A DNA stretch of 10,142 bases from an uncultured Phycisphaerae bacterium (GTDB lineage: Bacteria; Planctomycetota; Phycisphaerae; Sedimentisphaerales; Anaerohalosphaeraceae): contig CALKKA010000062.1 of assembly GCA_937995495.1 (NCBI GenBank), positions 1 to 10,142 of the forward strand, written 5' to 3'. Position numbers and translations under genes: made by a program. The notes beneath the pieces were generated by a model. It saw only the letters and a program-made list of their open reading frames with translations. It was not told the DNA's origin and did no database searches. Every line of letters starts with the position of its first letter. Within the stretch, counting starts at the first letter, position 1. Shown one piece after another: positions 1-6,407 of this stretch.

Positions 1-420
1 CTCGATGCCGGCGCTGTCGCGAATCCTGTCGGGGAAGCTGTTGCTTTCAAAGATATTGTCCAAGAGCCGCCAGGCGACACTGTTGCTCTTGTCCCGGTAC
101 ACATAACCAAGGTCCTGGATGTCCATCAGATAGGACATGAAAATCGTTTCATCGTCTAAGAGCTTCTTCTGGTCCGGGTCGACGGCGACGCCCAGAATGT
201 GGTCGCCCTTCTTGCGGACCCTGTCGTCGAGCATGTCATGCGTGAAGGGGGCGTCCAGTATTTCGGCGGCGCGGTCACGCACATAGACGTACCGGGAGGT
301 TTTGATGAGCGCGGTGAGACGCTGAATCGCATCGTTGACCTCTGACTCATTGCCCGTGCATACTCTATCAAAAAGCGTGTCGAGCTGGTGTATGGATTCG
401 GTCAAGATCTCTGAATTCAT
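1..420 (-). CDS. Unrecognised protein, C-terminus beyond left edge
   Basis: An open frame on the minus strand runs from ATG at 420 to the window edge without a stop, giving 140 residues. The protein starts MNSEILTESIHQLDTLFDRV and is acidic and helix-prone. It has no signal peptide and no membrane segment, so it is probably cytoplasmic. An in-frame TGA at 444-442, just upstream, makes 420 the first usable ATG. The Shine-Dalgarno match before it is poor, so translation may be coupled to the small gene ending 28 bp upstream on the same strand. I recognise no motif and assign no function. Regular codon structure, sensible amino-acid composition and co-orientation with the neighbour support a real gene. 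The alternative is that only a downstream part is coding. Confidence 0.7.
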   Translation of the reverse strand, partial: MNSEILTESIHQLDTLFDRVCTGNESEVNDAIQRLTALIKTSRYVYVRDRAAEILDAPFTHDMLDDRVRKKGDHILGVAVDPDQKKLLDDETIFMSYLMDIQDLGYVYRDKSNSVAWRLLDNIFESNSFPDRIRDSAGIE

Positions 421-448
421 GATATCTGCTGAGAGTGGGGATCAGGGT

Positions 449-646
449 CTATTCTGGCTGAGAGGGTTCATCCTTTTTTTTACACATGGTTTCACACATG
501 GTTTTACAGCAGCAGGCTCCGAACAGCGACTTAACCACCAACAAAACCCCCACAACGGTCAAGGCGATATGGGCCCAAGAAACAGGCAGCCATGCAAAGA
601 CGATCACTAAAACTGCCAGCAGAATACCACAGCAACATGGTGACAT
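449..646 (-). CDS. Small cysteine-rich two-helix membrane protein
   Basis: This gene encodes 65 residues starting MSPCCCGILLAVLVIVFAWL. Two hydrophobic stretches (about residues 7-25 and 27-44) separated by a short turn suggest a membrane hairpin, with both ends on the same side. The Lys-rich tail (KKK, residues 56-58) argues for the cytoplasmic side. Eight cysteines cluster at the two membrane edges: Cys4-5-6, then Cys45-46-47, Cys51 and Cys55, the latter spaced C-x3-C-x3-C. That suggests metal binding, disulfide/redox chemistry or lipidation, which is inference only. An ATG two codons upstream (652) is possible. The one at 646 is preferred because AAAGGA sits 7 nt before it, against 1 nt for 652. 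It is followed on the same strand by the partial gene at 1-420, 28 bp away, and the two are probably co-transcribed. I do not recognise the family. Confidence 0.72.
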   Translation of the reverse strand: MSPCCCGILLAVLVIVFAWLPVSWAHIALTVVGVLLVVKSLFGACCCKTMCETMCKKKDEPSQPE

Positions 647-653
647 AATCATT

Positions 654-659
654 TCCTTT
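654..659 (-). promoter_or_regulatory. Ribosome binding site deciding the start of the Cys-rich gene
   Basis: AAAGGA on the minus strand lies 7 nt before ATG 646 but only 1 nt before ATG 652. Spacing therefore favours the inner start. Confidence 0.6.
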
Positions 660-684
660 CAACTGAATGCGATTGACTCTCCAT

Positions 685-696
685 TAAGAACTCTTA
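685..696. promoter_or_regulatory. Short perfect inverted repeat, possible operator
   Basis: TAAGA-AC-TCTTA lies about 40 bp upstream of the Cys-rich gene in the divergent spacer. It is symmetric with a 2-nt centre, the size of a small dimer-binding site. Chance occurrence is quite possible. I found no well-spaced sigma70 promoter for the minus strand here. An AT-rich TAATAT (713-708, minus) has no good -35 partner. Confidence 0.2.
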
Positions 697-853
697 CAGC
701 CGTCTTGATATTATTTCGGCAGTCCGGGCCATGCTTCAACAATCTTGGGCATTTTCAGGGGGAGTGCGTTCAAAAAGGGGGAATTTTTTCGTTAATCGGG
801 GCGGGGGATGTGTCGACGTTGCCAAGGCGAAATTGGGATGATTTCGCGGGTAT

Positions 854-882
854 TTGGTGAGCGATGAGCGTTGGCCGATAAT
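854..882 (+). promoter_or_regulatory. Candidate sigma70-type promoter for the secretion/pilus cluster
   Basis: TTGGTG (854-859) and GATAAT (877-882) are separated by exactly 17 nt. The -10 box matches TATAAT at 5 of 6 positions; the -35 box matches only the leading TTG. Transcription would start near 889, about 25 nt before the GTG start at 915, leaving room for the ribosome site at 901-907. It faces the rightward cluster in a divergent spacer, where a promoter is expected. Confidence 0.45.
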
Positions 883-900
883 AACGCAACCGATTGAAAG

Positions 901-907
901 AAAGAGG
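901..907 (+). promoter_or_regulatory. Ribosome binding site deciding a GTG start
   Basis: AAAGAGG lies 7 nt before GTG 915. It overlaps the extended frame beginning at TTG 894, so the GTG is the better start. A later ATG at 963 has AAGGGA only 2 nt away and is less likely. Confidence 0.6.
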
Positions 908-914
908 TGTTTTT

Positions 915-2189
915 GTGGAAACCGATCCGAGACAACACGATGCCACGAAGGGCCAAGGGACGATGAGCCATGATGAACTGCTGGGTCAAATCGCCGATCG
1001 TGAGGTGCAAATCCAGATCAAAGGCCGGCTGATGGAGAATATGGCGTATCAGATCCGGACGCTGTCGAATGCCGTTATCGGGTTTAGCGACCTCCTGCTG
1101 TCGGAGGATATTTCGCAAAATCAGAATGAATATGCCCAGGAAATCAATCATGCGGGGTATGGGCTTTCGGCGCTGGTCAGTGAGGTGCTGGACTGGGTGG
1201 GGGTGCTGTCGGGCGATCTGACGATCCAAAAGACCGCCTGCGACCTGACGGAGGTCGTTGACCGGCTTGAGCAGATAGTGGCGGCCGCGGCGTCTGAAAA
1301 GGGGCTGGACCATCGGGTCGTGAGGGATCCGATGCTGCCTGAACAGATCTTTAGTGATGACGAACGACTGCTGCGGTGCCTGCTGAACCTGGTGGCGATC
1401 GCGATCCGAAATACGCCGGAAGGGTCGGTGCAGGTGCATGTGGTGATGGAAGAACGAAGTCTACGGGGACGAGCGGTTCGGTTTGATGTGATCGACAGCG
1501 GTGCGGGGATCGAGGCGGAAAGGAGCGAGCCGCTTTTGGCGCCGCGGGATTATCAGGTGAGTTCGGATCTGGGATTGCAGGTGCTGCTGGATATGGGGCT
1601 TCGGATCACGGCGGGACTGCCGCTGACGAAACAGCTGGCCGAATTTCTTGACGGAAGCATCGCGGTCAAGAGCGATGCGGATGCGGGGACGATCTATTCC
1701 CTGCGGATTCCGGTCGGGCTCGGCGCGGAAACTTGCCCGCGAAAAAAGGCCTCTAAGGATGCGTGGCAGGCCGCGGAAACACCTGTCGCGCCGGTTCTGC
1801 TTGTTGAGGATCAGCAGGCCAACCGGACCGTGATCAGCCTGATGCTGGAGGCGCTGGGTGTGGCGGTTGATACAGCGGCGGATGGCGTAGAGGCGATTGG
1901 GAAAGTCGGGAAGACTGCCTATTCGTTGATCCTGATGGATCTGAAGATGCCTAAGATGGATGGCTATGAGGCCACGCGGCAGTTACGGGAACAGCCTCTC
2001 GAGGTGCCGATCGTGGCGCTGTCGGCGAAGGTCCTGGATAAGCATGAGCGCGATGAGATCGCGGCGCTGTTTGACGGGTTTTTGATGAAGCCGGTGGACA
2101 GCCAGAAACTGGCGGAGATGCTGAAAGAATATGTTGCGGGGTTTCGGGCGCCGGAACGGGATGCCGTTGTGCTGGAGTATGGAAACTAA
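915..2189 (+). CDS. Degenerate histidine-kinase-like protein with C-terminal receiver domain
   Basis: This gene encodes 424 residues from GTG 915. There is no signal peptide or membrane helix, so it is a soluble cytoplasmic protein. Residues about 17-105 resemble a HisKA dimerisation domain, but where SHEIRTPLN is expected the sequence is AYQIRTLSN, so the phosphoacceptor His is Tyr45. Residues about 145-270 resemble an HATPase domain. The N-box reads NLVAIAI with Ile162 in place of the magnesium-coordinating Asn; the G1 box DSGAGI (194-199) is kept; the G2 box is GLPL (234-237), not GLGL. Residues about 292-408 form a receiver with acidic pair Glu298-Asp299, phosphoacceptor Asp342, Ser370 and Lys392, all the expected residues. 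It is therefore probably a pseudokinase or phosphate-responsive scaffold and not an active kinase. It ends 15 bp before gspE and is probably its operon partner, suggesting control of the secretion/pilus machine. A phosphatase or ATP-binding role cannot be excluded. Confidence 0.88.
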   Translation: METDPRQHDATKGQGTMSHDELLGQIADREVQIQIKGRLMENMAYQIRTLSNAVIGFSDLLLSEDISQNQNEYAQEINHAGYGLSALVSEVLDWVGVLSGDLTIQKTACDLTEVVDRLEQIVAAAASEKGLDHRVVRDPMLPEQIFSDDERLLRCLLNLVAIAIRNTPEGSVQVHVVMEERSLRGRAVRFDVIDSGAGIEAERSEPLLAPRDYQVSSDLGLQVLLDMGLRITAGLPLTKQLAEFLDGSIAVKSDADAGTIYSLRIPVGLGAETCPRKKASKDAWQAAETPVAPVLLVEDQQANRTVISLMLEALGVAVDTAADGVEAIGKVGKTAYSLILMDLKMPKMDGYEATRQLREQPLEVPIVALSAKVLDKHERDEIAALFDGFLMKPVDSQKLAEMLKEYVAGFRAPERDAVVLEYGN

Positions 2190-2204
2190 TACAGGGTAGA
2201 AACC

Positions 2205-3974
2205 ATGTTAACACACAGACAACAACAAGGTTCGGCGGTTGCGATCAAAGAGAATCAGCTCTTGGGAGATTGGCTGATCGAACGGGGTCATATTACCGCT
2301 GAACAATTAGAGGCGGCGCTGGCCGATCAGAAAAAGAACGGCGGGCGGATCGGGCAGTCGCTGGTTCGTCTGAAGATCCTGACGGACAGCGAGTTAACAA
2401 AACAGCTGGCGACGTATTTGGATTTTGAGTATGTTTCGCTGGCTGATTTCTCGAGCCTTGATAAAGAGGTCGCACGGAGGGTGCCGGAGAATATCGCCAA
2501 GCGGTTTTGTGTTGTGGCAACGGGAGAAACCGAGGAGCATATTGTCGTTGCGATGTCGGATCCGCTGGATGTGATCGCGATCGATACGGTTGCGGTGAAA
2601 CTGAAGCGGCCGATCAAGACGGTGCTGGCATCGAGCAGTGAGGTGCTTCGCGCGATCGAGTATCTTTATCATGGGACGGATGTTGAAGAGCAACAGCTGC
2701 GGGATATTGTGGAGTTGGAGATCAGCAGCGACGAGGATGATATTCTTGAAAACGCACTCGATACGGATCTGTCTGCGACGGCGGAAGCGGAAGACGCACC
2801 GGTGATCCGGTTTGTGGATTTGATGCTGAGCCAGGCGATCAAGAGCCGGGCGAGTGATATTCATATTGAGCCGCAGGAAAAGAGCATGAGCATCCGGATG
2901 CGGATCGACGGGATGCTGACGGATATGGTGCCGCCGGCGCGGAAGATGCAGGGGGCGGTGATCGCACGCATTAAGATCCTGTCGGAGATGGATATCTCGG
3001 ACCGACGCCTGCCGCAGGATGGACGATTTCGAATTAAACGCGGGCAGGGCAAGGGCGATATCGATGTGCGTGTGTCGTCGCTGCCGACGATCTATGGTGA
3101 AAAGATCGTGATGCGTATTCTGGATAAGGGGGCAGTGAACCATGACCTGAATACGCTGGGGCTAGAACCGAGTCTGCTGGATCAGTTTAAGGCGACGCTG
3201 GGGCAGCCGCATGGGATCATTATCGTGACGGGGCCGACGGGCAGCGGTAAGAGTACGACCCTGTATTCGGCGCTGAATGAATTGCGGGATCCGCATAAAA
3301 ACATCAGCACGGTTGAGGATCCGGTGGAATACCGGCTGGGCGGGATCAATCAGACGCAGATCAAGCCAAGTATCGGGTTGTCGTTCGCGTCGTGTCTGAG
3401 GACCCTGCTTCGTCAGGACCCGGATATTATCCTGATCGGTGAGATCCGTGATAAAGAGACGATGGAGATCGCGATCAAGGCGTCGCTGACGGGGCACCTG
3501 GTCTTAAGCACGTTCCATACGAATGATGCGCCGAGTGCGCTGAGCCGGTTGGTGTATATGGGGCTGGAGCCGTATCTCTTGGCATCGTCTTTGAACCTGA
3601 TCCTGGCACAGCGGCTTGTTCGCAGGATCTGCGAAAAGTGCAAGACGCCCATCGAGCCGACTGAAGGACAGATCCGTCAGCTTCAGCTGACGTCGGAACA
3701 GACGGCGTCGGGAACCTTCTATGAAGGGAAAGGGTGTTCGGAATGTGACGGCAGCGGCTATCGCGGGCGTGTTCCGATTTTTGAATTTTTGGTCATGGAT
3801 TCGGACATCCGTGAGGCGATCGCCGCGGGAGCGAGAGAAACACAGATCCGTACCATGGCACGCGAAAAAGGATACGGCGGACTGTTGTCCAGCGGGATCA
3901 CGCGGATCTTAGACGGACGGACAACGATCGAAGAAATTTTACGGGTTACTTATGCGGATAATGTGGTGCAGTAA
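2205..3974 (+). CDS. gspE: GspE/PilB-type assembly ATPase
   Basis: This is a 589-residue cytoplasmic hexameric ATPase that powers pseudopilus or pilus assembly at the inner membrane. An N-terminal MshEN/T2SSE_N-like region (about 15-155) precedes an acidic linker (about 160-195) and the ATPase core. Visible motifs are Walker A GPTGSGKST (343-351), Asp box TVEDPVEYRL (from 369), Walker B IILIGE with catalytic Glu413, and His box GHLVLSTFHTNDA (430-442). A tetracysteine zinc site is formed by Cys476/Cys479 and Cys511/Cys514. The ATG at 2205 has AGGG 8 nt upstream. Length is near the usual size for GspE/PilB. The upstream gene ends 15 bp away and gspF starts 34 bp downstream. The tetracysteine occurs in both GspE and PilB, so the T2SS/T4P distinction cannot be made from this protein. 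No PilT-like second ATPase is nearby, which leans towards type II secretion. Confidence 0.96.
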   Translation: MLTHRQQQGSAVAIKENQLLGDWLIERGHITAEQLEAALADQKKNGGRIGQSLVRLKILTDSELTKQLATYLDFEYVSLADFSSLDKEVARRVPENIAKRFCVVATGETEEHIVVAMSDPLDVIAIDTVAVKLKRPIKTVLASSSEVLRAIEYLYHGTDVEEQQLRDIVELEISSDEDDILENALDTDLSATAEAEDAPVIRFVDLMLSQAIKSRASDIHIEPQEKSMSIRMRIDGMLTDMVPPARKMQGAVIARIKILSEMDISDRRLPQDGRFRIKRGQGKGDIDVRVSSLPTIYGEKIVMRILDKGAVNHDLNTLGLEPSLLDQFKATLGQPHGIIIVTGPTGSGKSTTLYSALNELRDPHKNISTVEDPVEYRLGGINQTQIKPSIGLSFASCLRTLLRQDPDIILIGEIRDKETMEIAIKASLTGHLVLSTFHTNDAPSALSRLVYMGLEPYLLASSLNLILAQRLVRRICEKCKTPIEPTEGQIRQLQLTSEQTASGTFYEGKGCSECDGSGYRGRVPIFEFLVMDSDIREAIAAGARETQIRTMAREKGYGGLLSSGITRILDGRTTIEEILRVTYADNVVQ

Positions 3975-4008
3975 CCCGAAGCGTTCACTCTCAGTTTGAG
4001 GTTTTACA

Positions 4009-5211
4009 ATGAAAACATTTGAATACGTCGCATGGGATTATTCGGGGAACTGCAAAGAAGGTGTGCGTCAGGCGCCCAACGAGGATGACCTGCTGACCTA
4101 TTTGCGTTCGGAAGAGCTGACCCCGGCTGTCATCAATGAAGTGGTGGGGACTCCGAAGAAAAAGAAGGACGCGGTCCGATACAAAAAAGTCAAGTCGATG
4201 GAGCTCGCGACTTTCTGCTGGCAGCTGAACACGATGCTGTCGGGCGGACTTTCGATCACCGTTGCGATCCAGACGATCGCCGATGAGATCGAGAATCCGT
4301 ACTTTGAGTCCCTCTTGAAAAATATGGCGCGGCAGATCGAAAAAGGGATGTCGTTTACGGACTGCGTTCGCCAGTATCCGAAGGTTTTCGGGAAACTGTG
4401 CTGCGCGATCATCATGGCCGGTGAGACCGGCGGGTCCCTGACGGCATCGCTGGAACGGCTGGCGGAACATTATGAGAACCGGGACAAGCTGGTCCGAAAA
4501 GTTCGCGGGGCCATGGCGTATCCGGCGTTTGTCGTGGCATTTATTGTCGTGATCGTCATCGTGCTGATGACACTGATCATTCCACGGTTTTCGTTGATGT
4601 TTGAGGAGTTTAATGGCGAACTGCCCGCCTTTACGCGGGGCTTCATGGCTGTATACGATCTTATCGCCAGCCATACTCTTCATATTATTATTTGTACCGC
4701 CGGGCTGGTCCTGGGATTGATGGCTTATGTGAAAACGAAAGCCGGACATGAGAAATTTTGCCAATTCATGTTATCGGTCCCAGTGTTCGGAAAGATCATC
4801 CTGATGTCTTTCGTTGCGATGTTCTGCAAGACACTCGGAACGCTGATCGGTGCGGGTGTTTCGCTTCTGGATGCGTTCGGGATCCTGGCCGAAATGACCA
4901 ACAATGACCTGCTGCGAAGGGGGGTTCTGGAGACTCGCGAAAAAATGGCTGAGGGTAAGAATATCTCTCAGAGCATGGAAGAGGTTGGTTTTTTTCCGGG
5001 TGTGGCTGTAAAAATGGCACAAATCGGTGAAAACAGCGGGTCGCTGGGAGCCGTGATGGAAAAGACCAGCGAATATTATGAAAAGAAGGTCGATGGACTG
5101 GTGTCGCTGATGCTGGGAATGCTGGAGCCGGTCCTGATCATCACGGTCGGCGGAATCGTGCTGGTGGTCATCCTGGCGATGTACCTGCCGATTTTCTCGA
5201 TGTCCGTATAA
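4009..5211 (+). CDS. gspF: GspF/PilC-type inner-membrane platform protein
   Basis: This is a 400-residue polytopic inner-membrane protein that couples the GspE ATPase to subunit insertion. An N-terminal cytoplasmic part precedes two T2SSF repeats (about 66-189 and 267-391). The repeat pair is visible in GETGGSLTASLERLAEHYE (138-156) and GENSGSLGAVMEKTSEYYE (340-358). Three hydrophobic segments lie at about 172-192, 222-241 and 373-394, as expected for the family. The start ATG has TGAGG 7 nt upstream (3997-4001). It follows gspE by 34 bp and precedes the major pseudopilin gene, the usual E-F-G order. All expected features are present and nothing looks broken. Confidence 0.96.
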   Translation: MKTFEYVAWDYSGNCKEGVRQAPNEDDLLTYLRSEELTPAVINEVVGTPKKKKDAVRYKKVKSMELATFCWQLNTMLSGGLSITVAIQTIADEIENPYFESLLKNMARQIEKGMSFTDCVRQYPKVFGKLCCAIIMAGETGGSLTASLERLAEHYENRDKLVRKVRGAMAYPAFVVAFIVVIVIVLMTLIIPRFSLMFEEFNGELPAFTRGFMAVYDLIASHTLHIIICTAGLVLGLMAYVKTKAGHEKFCQFMLSVPVFGKIILMSFVAMFCKTLGTLIGAGVSLLDAFGILAEMTNNDLLRRGVLETREKMAEGKNISQSMEEVGFFPGVAVKMAQIGENSGSLGAVMEKTSEYYEKKVDGLVSLMLGMLEPVLIITVGGIVLVVILAMYLPIFSMSV

Positions 5212-5329
5212 ATACGGGATTTGGCATGTTTTCAGAAAAATGTTCGTTAAGTGAGGTGCTTTGTTAAACGAAATGATAACTGTAAAAGCCAAAAAGGCGA
5301 AATGTAACCATTTTTTTAGGAGAAAGACA
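5212..5329 (+). promoter_or_regulatory. Leader of the major pseudopilin gene with small inverted repeats
   Basis: This 118-nt spacer separates gspF from the pseudopilin gene. It holds TTCGTT (5243-5248) facing AACGAA (5267-5272), GCC-A5-GGC (5288-5298), and AAATG-TAAC-CATTT (5300-5313), which runs into a T-tract just before a strong Shine-Dalgarno AGGAG (5318-5322). The stems are short and AT-rich. They could tune message stability or translation of an abundant subunit, or could be chance. I see no convincing promoter here. TTGTTA (5261-5266) with TAAAAG (5283-5288) at 16-nt spacing is a weak possibility. Confidence 0.3.
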
Positions 5330-5728
5330 ATGAAGGTAAAAGGTTTTACACTGATCGAGTTGATGGTGGTTATTCTGATCGTGGGGATCCTGGCCGCCGC
5401 ATCGGTTCCGATGATGCGTGGTCGTATTGATTCGGCCAAGTGGTCCGAAGCCAATGCAACAGCCGGTACCATTAAGTCTGCAGTCCGTGTATTCGTTGCA
5501 GAAAATGGTGCCGCAGCGGCCCCGACCGGTCTGCTGAGTGTTGCTGCCACACAGACGGCGCTGGGGTTTACCGCAGCTGACCTGACGGGCACCTATTTTG
5601 TACCCGGCGACTACAATATCACATCGGTCTCTGACCCGGATGGTCAGGCAACCGTTGTCGTTACCGGCAGTCAGCCCAATGCTCCGAGTGGCAGCAAGAC
5701 ACTGAGCGCTACCGGCACTTGGCAGTAA
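5330..5728 (+). CDS. gspG: GspG/PilA-like major pseudopilin
   Basis: This 132-residue prepilin has a five-residue leader, MKVKG, cleaved before FTLIELMVVILIVGILAA. The mature protein therefore has N-terminal Phe and Glu at +5, the class III signal processed by prepilin peptidase. The hydrophobic helix (about residues 6-28) continues into an amphipathic stretch (MMRGRIDSAKWSEANATAGT) and a short Ala/Thr/Gly-rich globular part with no cysteines. The start was chosen because AGGAG lies 7 nt upstream and the leader is ideal. The frame is open further upstream to TTG 5261, but that would give an atypically long leader. The protein follows gspE-gspF and is followed by a strong stem-loop, consistent with the most abundant subunit. 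Whether it forms a short pseudopilus (GspG) or a long pilus (PilA) cannot be settled here. Confidence 0.9.
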   Translation: MKVKGFTLIELMVVILIVGILAAASVPMMRGRIDSAKWSEANATAGTIKSAVRVFVAENGAAAAPTGLLSVAATQTALGFTAADLTGTYFVPGDYNITSVSDPDGQATVVVTGSQPNAPSGSKTLSATGTWQ

Positions 5729-5752
5729 GCAACTTAGTCTTTGCAAAAAAAG

Positions 5753-5794
5753 GAAGCAGAGGAGGCCAACCGGTACCTTCTCTGCTTCTTCTTT
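5753..5794 (+). terminator. Strong stem-loop after the major pseudopilin gene
   Basis: A 13-bp stem is formed by GAAGCAGAGGAGG (5753-5765) and CCTTCTCTGCTTC (5776-5788), with one G-T wobble and a 10-nt loop. It is followed by TTCTTT (5789-5794), a modest U-tract, and preceded by a run of A that can extend the stem. It lies 24 bp after the pseudopilin stop. It probably terminates partly or protects the 3' end of the message, so that downstream minor-pilin genes are expressed less. Read on the minus strand it has a clean run of seven T after the stem. Confidence 0.75.
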
Positions 5795-5797
5795 GTA

Positions 5798-5821
5798 TGG
5801 GAATATAGGAATGTAGGAATA
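5798..5821 (+). repeat. Three tandem 8-mers with a downstream inverted copy
   Basis: TGGGAATA, TAGGAATG and TAGGAATA stand head to tail at 5798-5821. The exact reverse complement of the last, TATTCCTA, occurs at 5852-5859. With one extra base, ATTCCTAT (5853-5860) also complements the junction copy ATAGGAAT (5805-5812), so two alternative 8-bp hairpins are possible. The whole 5790-5896 stretch is AT-rich compared with the genes around it. It is positioned between the stem-loop and the first minor-pilin gene, where a protein-binding array or leader RNA structure would control the downstream genes. Confidence 0.5.
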
Positions 5822-5896
5822 AAAAGGGATTTACCAGAACTTATATTCATGTATTCCTATCTCTCTATACGGCTTCAGAAAATCTGTGGACAAAAA

Positions 5897-6400
5897 ATGA
5901 ATCGGACATTGAAAAATAGAAAATCAGCCCGTCAGGGCTTTACACTGATCGAGGTGATGATCTCCATCCTCATTGTCATGGTTTTGGCTACAGGGGCGAT
6001 GGGGTACCAGTATCATTCAACGCGTGATGTCAAGATCTCGGAGGTCCAGGCTACGGCGGCCCGCCTCGCGATGCTGCTGCTGGAGGCCTGGAAGGGCCAA
6101 CAAGGCGATACAACTTTTGATCCGACCGATGTTTTCGGTTCGGAGATGAGCATCCAGAGTTCCATGATCGGACCGGATGTCCCCACTCATTCAATGGGCG
6201 TTTCGCTGACAACGCTGGGCGTTTACGAAGTGGTTGTCGGGGGCGTTCATTACTATGTCGCGCTTTCTTATGAAGACCCGTCTGCCCTGGAGCCGATGCT
6301 TCTGAACGCAACGGTCGGGTGGAGAAATAACTATACACAGGGTGAACTTGAAGGACATGAACGGTTGGTCCGCTATTCGACCTTCCTTGTATCTTATTAG
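5897..6400 (+). CDS. Minor pilin, PilV/GspI-like, copy 1
   Basis: This 167-residue minor prepilin has a 14-residue basic leader, MNRTLKNRKSARQG, cleaved before FTLIEVMISILIVMVLATG, with Glu at +5. The C-terminal part contains EAWKGQQGDTTFDPT, a beta-rich centre and YEDP...LNATVGW near the end. It is clearly paralogous to the protein at 8187-8660 (EAW, FDPT, YED and GW motifs in the same order). ATG 5897 is preferred for leader length. The frame is open upstream to 5741, but that stretch encodes the stem-loop and repeats and has no leader character. The Shine-Dalgarno is weak (TGTGGA). It begins the first V-W-X block, with the next gene 7 bp downstream. The family assignment (PilV/GspI/GspH-like) rests on the N-terminus and gene order, not on a profile search. 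Confidence 0.85.
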   Translation: MNRTLKNRKSARQGFTLIEVMISILIVMVLATGAMGYQYHSTRDVKISEVQATAARLAMLLLEAWKGQQGDTTFDPTDVFGSEMSIQSSMIGPDVPTHSMGVSLTTLGVYEVVVGGVHYYVALSYEDPSALEPMLLNATVGWRNNYTQGELEGHERLVRYSTFLVSY

Positions 6401-6407
6401 GGTGAAA

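Noticed and set aside
894..914. TTG start at 894 for the kinase-like gene
   Set aside because: The stretch contains the Shine-Dalgarno AAAGAGG for GTG 915, and no ribosome site precedes 894.
792..1439. Minus-strand open frame of 215 codons opposite the kinase-like gene
   Set aside because: It has a His/Arg/Gln-rich shadow composition, covers the candidate promoter and kinase N-terminus, and has no ribosome site.
2394..3143. Long open frame on the minus strand inside gspE
   Set aside because: It is antisense to the conserved ATPase gene, His/Arg-rich in composition and lacks a ribosome site; an antisense shadow of the coding frame.
5221..5237. Possible sigma54 promoter before the pseudopilin gene (TTGGCATG)
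   Set aside because: The -24 element looks good but the -12 element at the right distance lacks the required GC, so it is not a convincing match.
5261..5329. Upstream extension of the pseudopilin gene to TTG 5261
   Set aside because: It would give a leader of about 28 residues. ATG 5330 has an ideal AGGAG and a typical five-residue leader.
3991..5592. Two long minus-strand open frames opposite gspF and gspG (3991-4764 and 4771-5592)
   Set aside because: Both are antisense to well-supported genes, with low-complexity His/Gln/Arg-rich translations and no recognisable domains.
5798..5860. 8-mer repeats as ends or target duplication of a mobile element
   Set aside because: No transposase or remnant lies between or near them; the copies are only 8 bp and in a leader region.
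5741..5896. Upstream extension of the first PilV-like gene to TTG 5741
   Set aside because: The extra 52 codons cover the stem-loop and the 8-mer repeats and do not look like a leader. ATG 5897 gives a normal basic leader.
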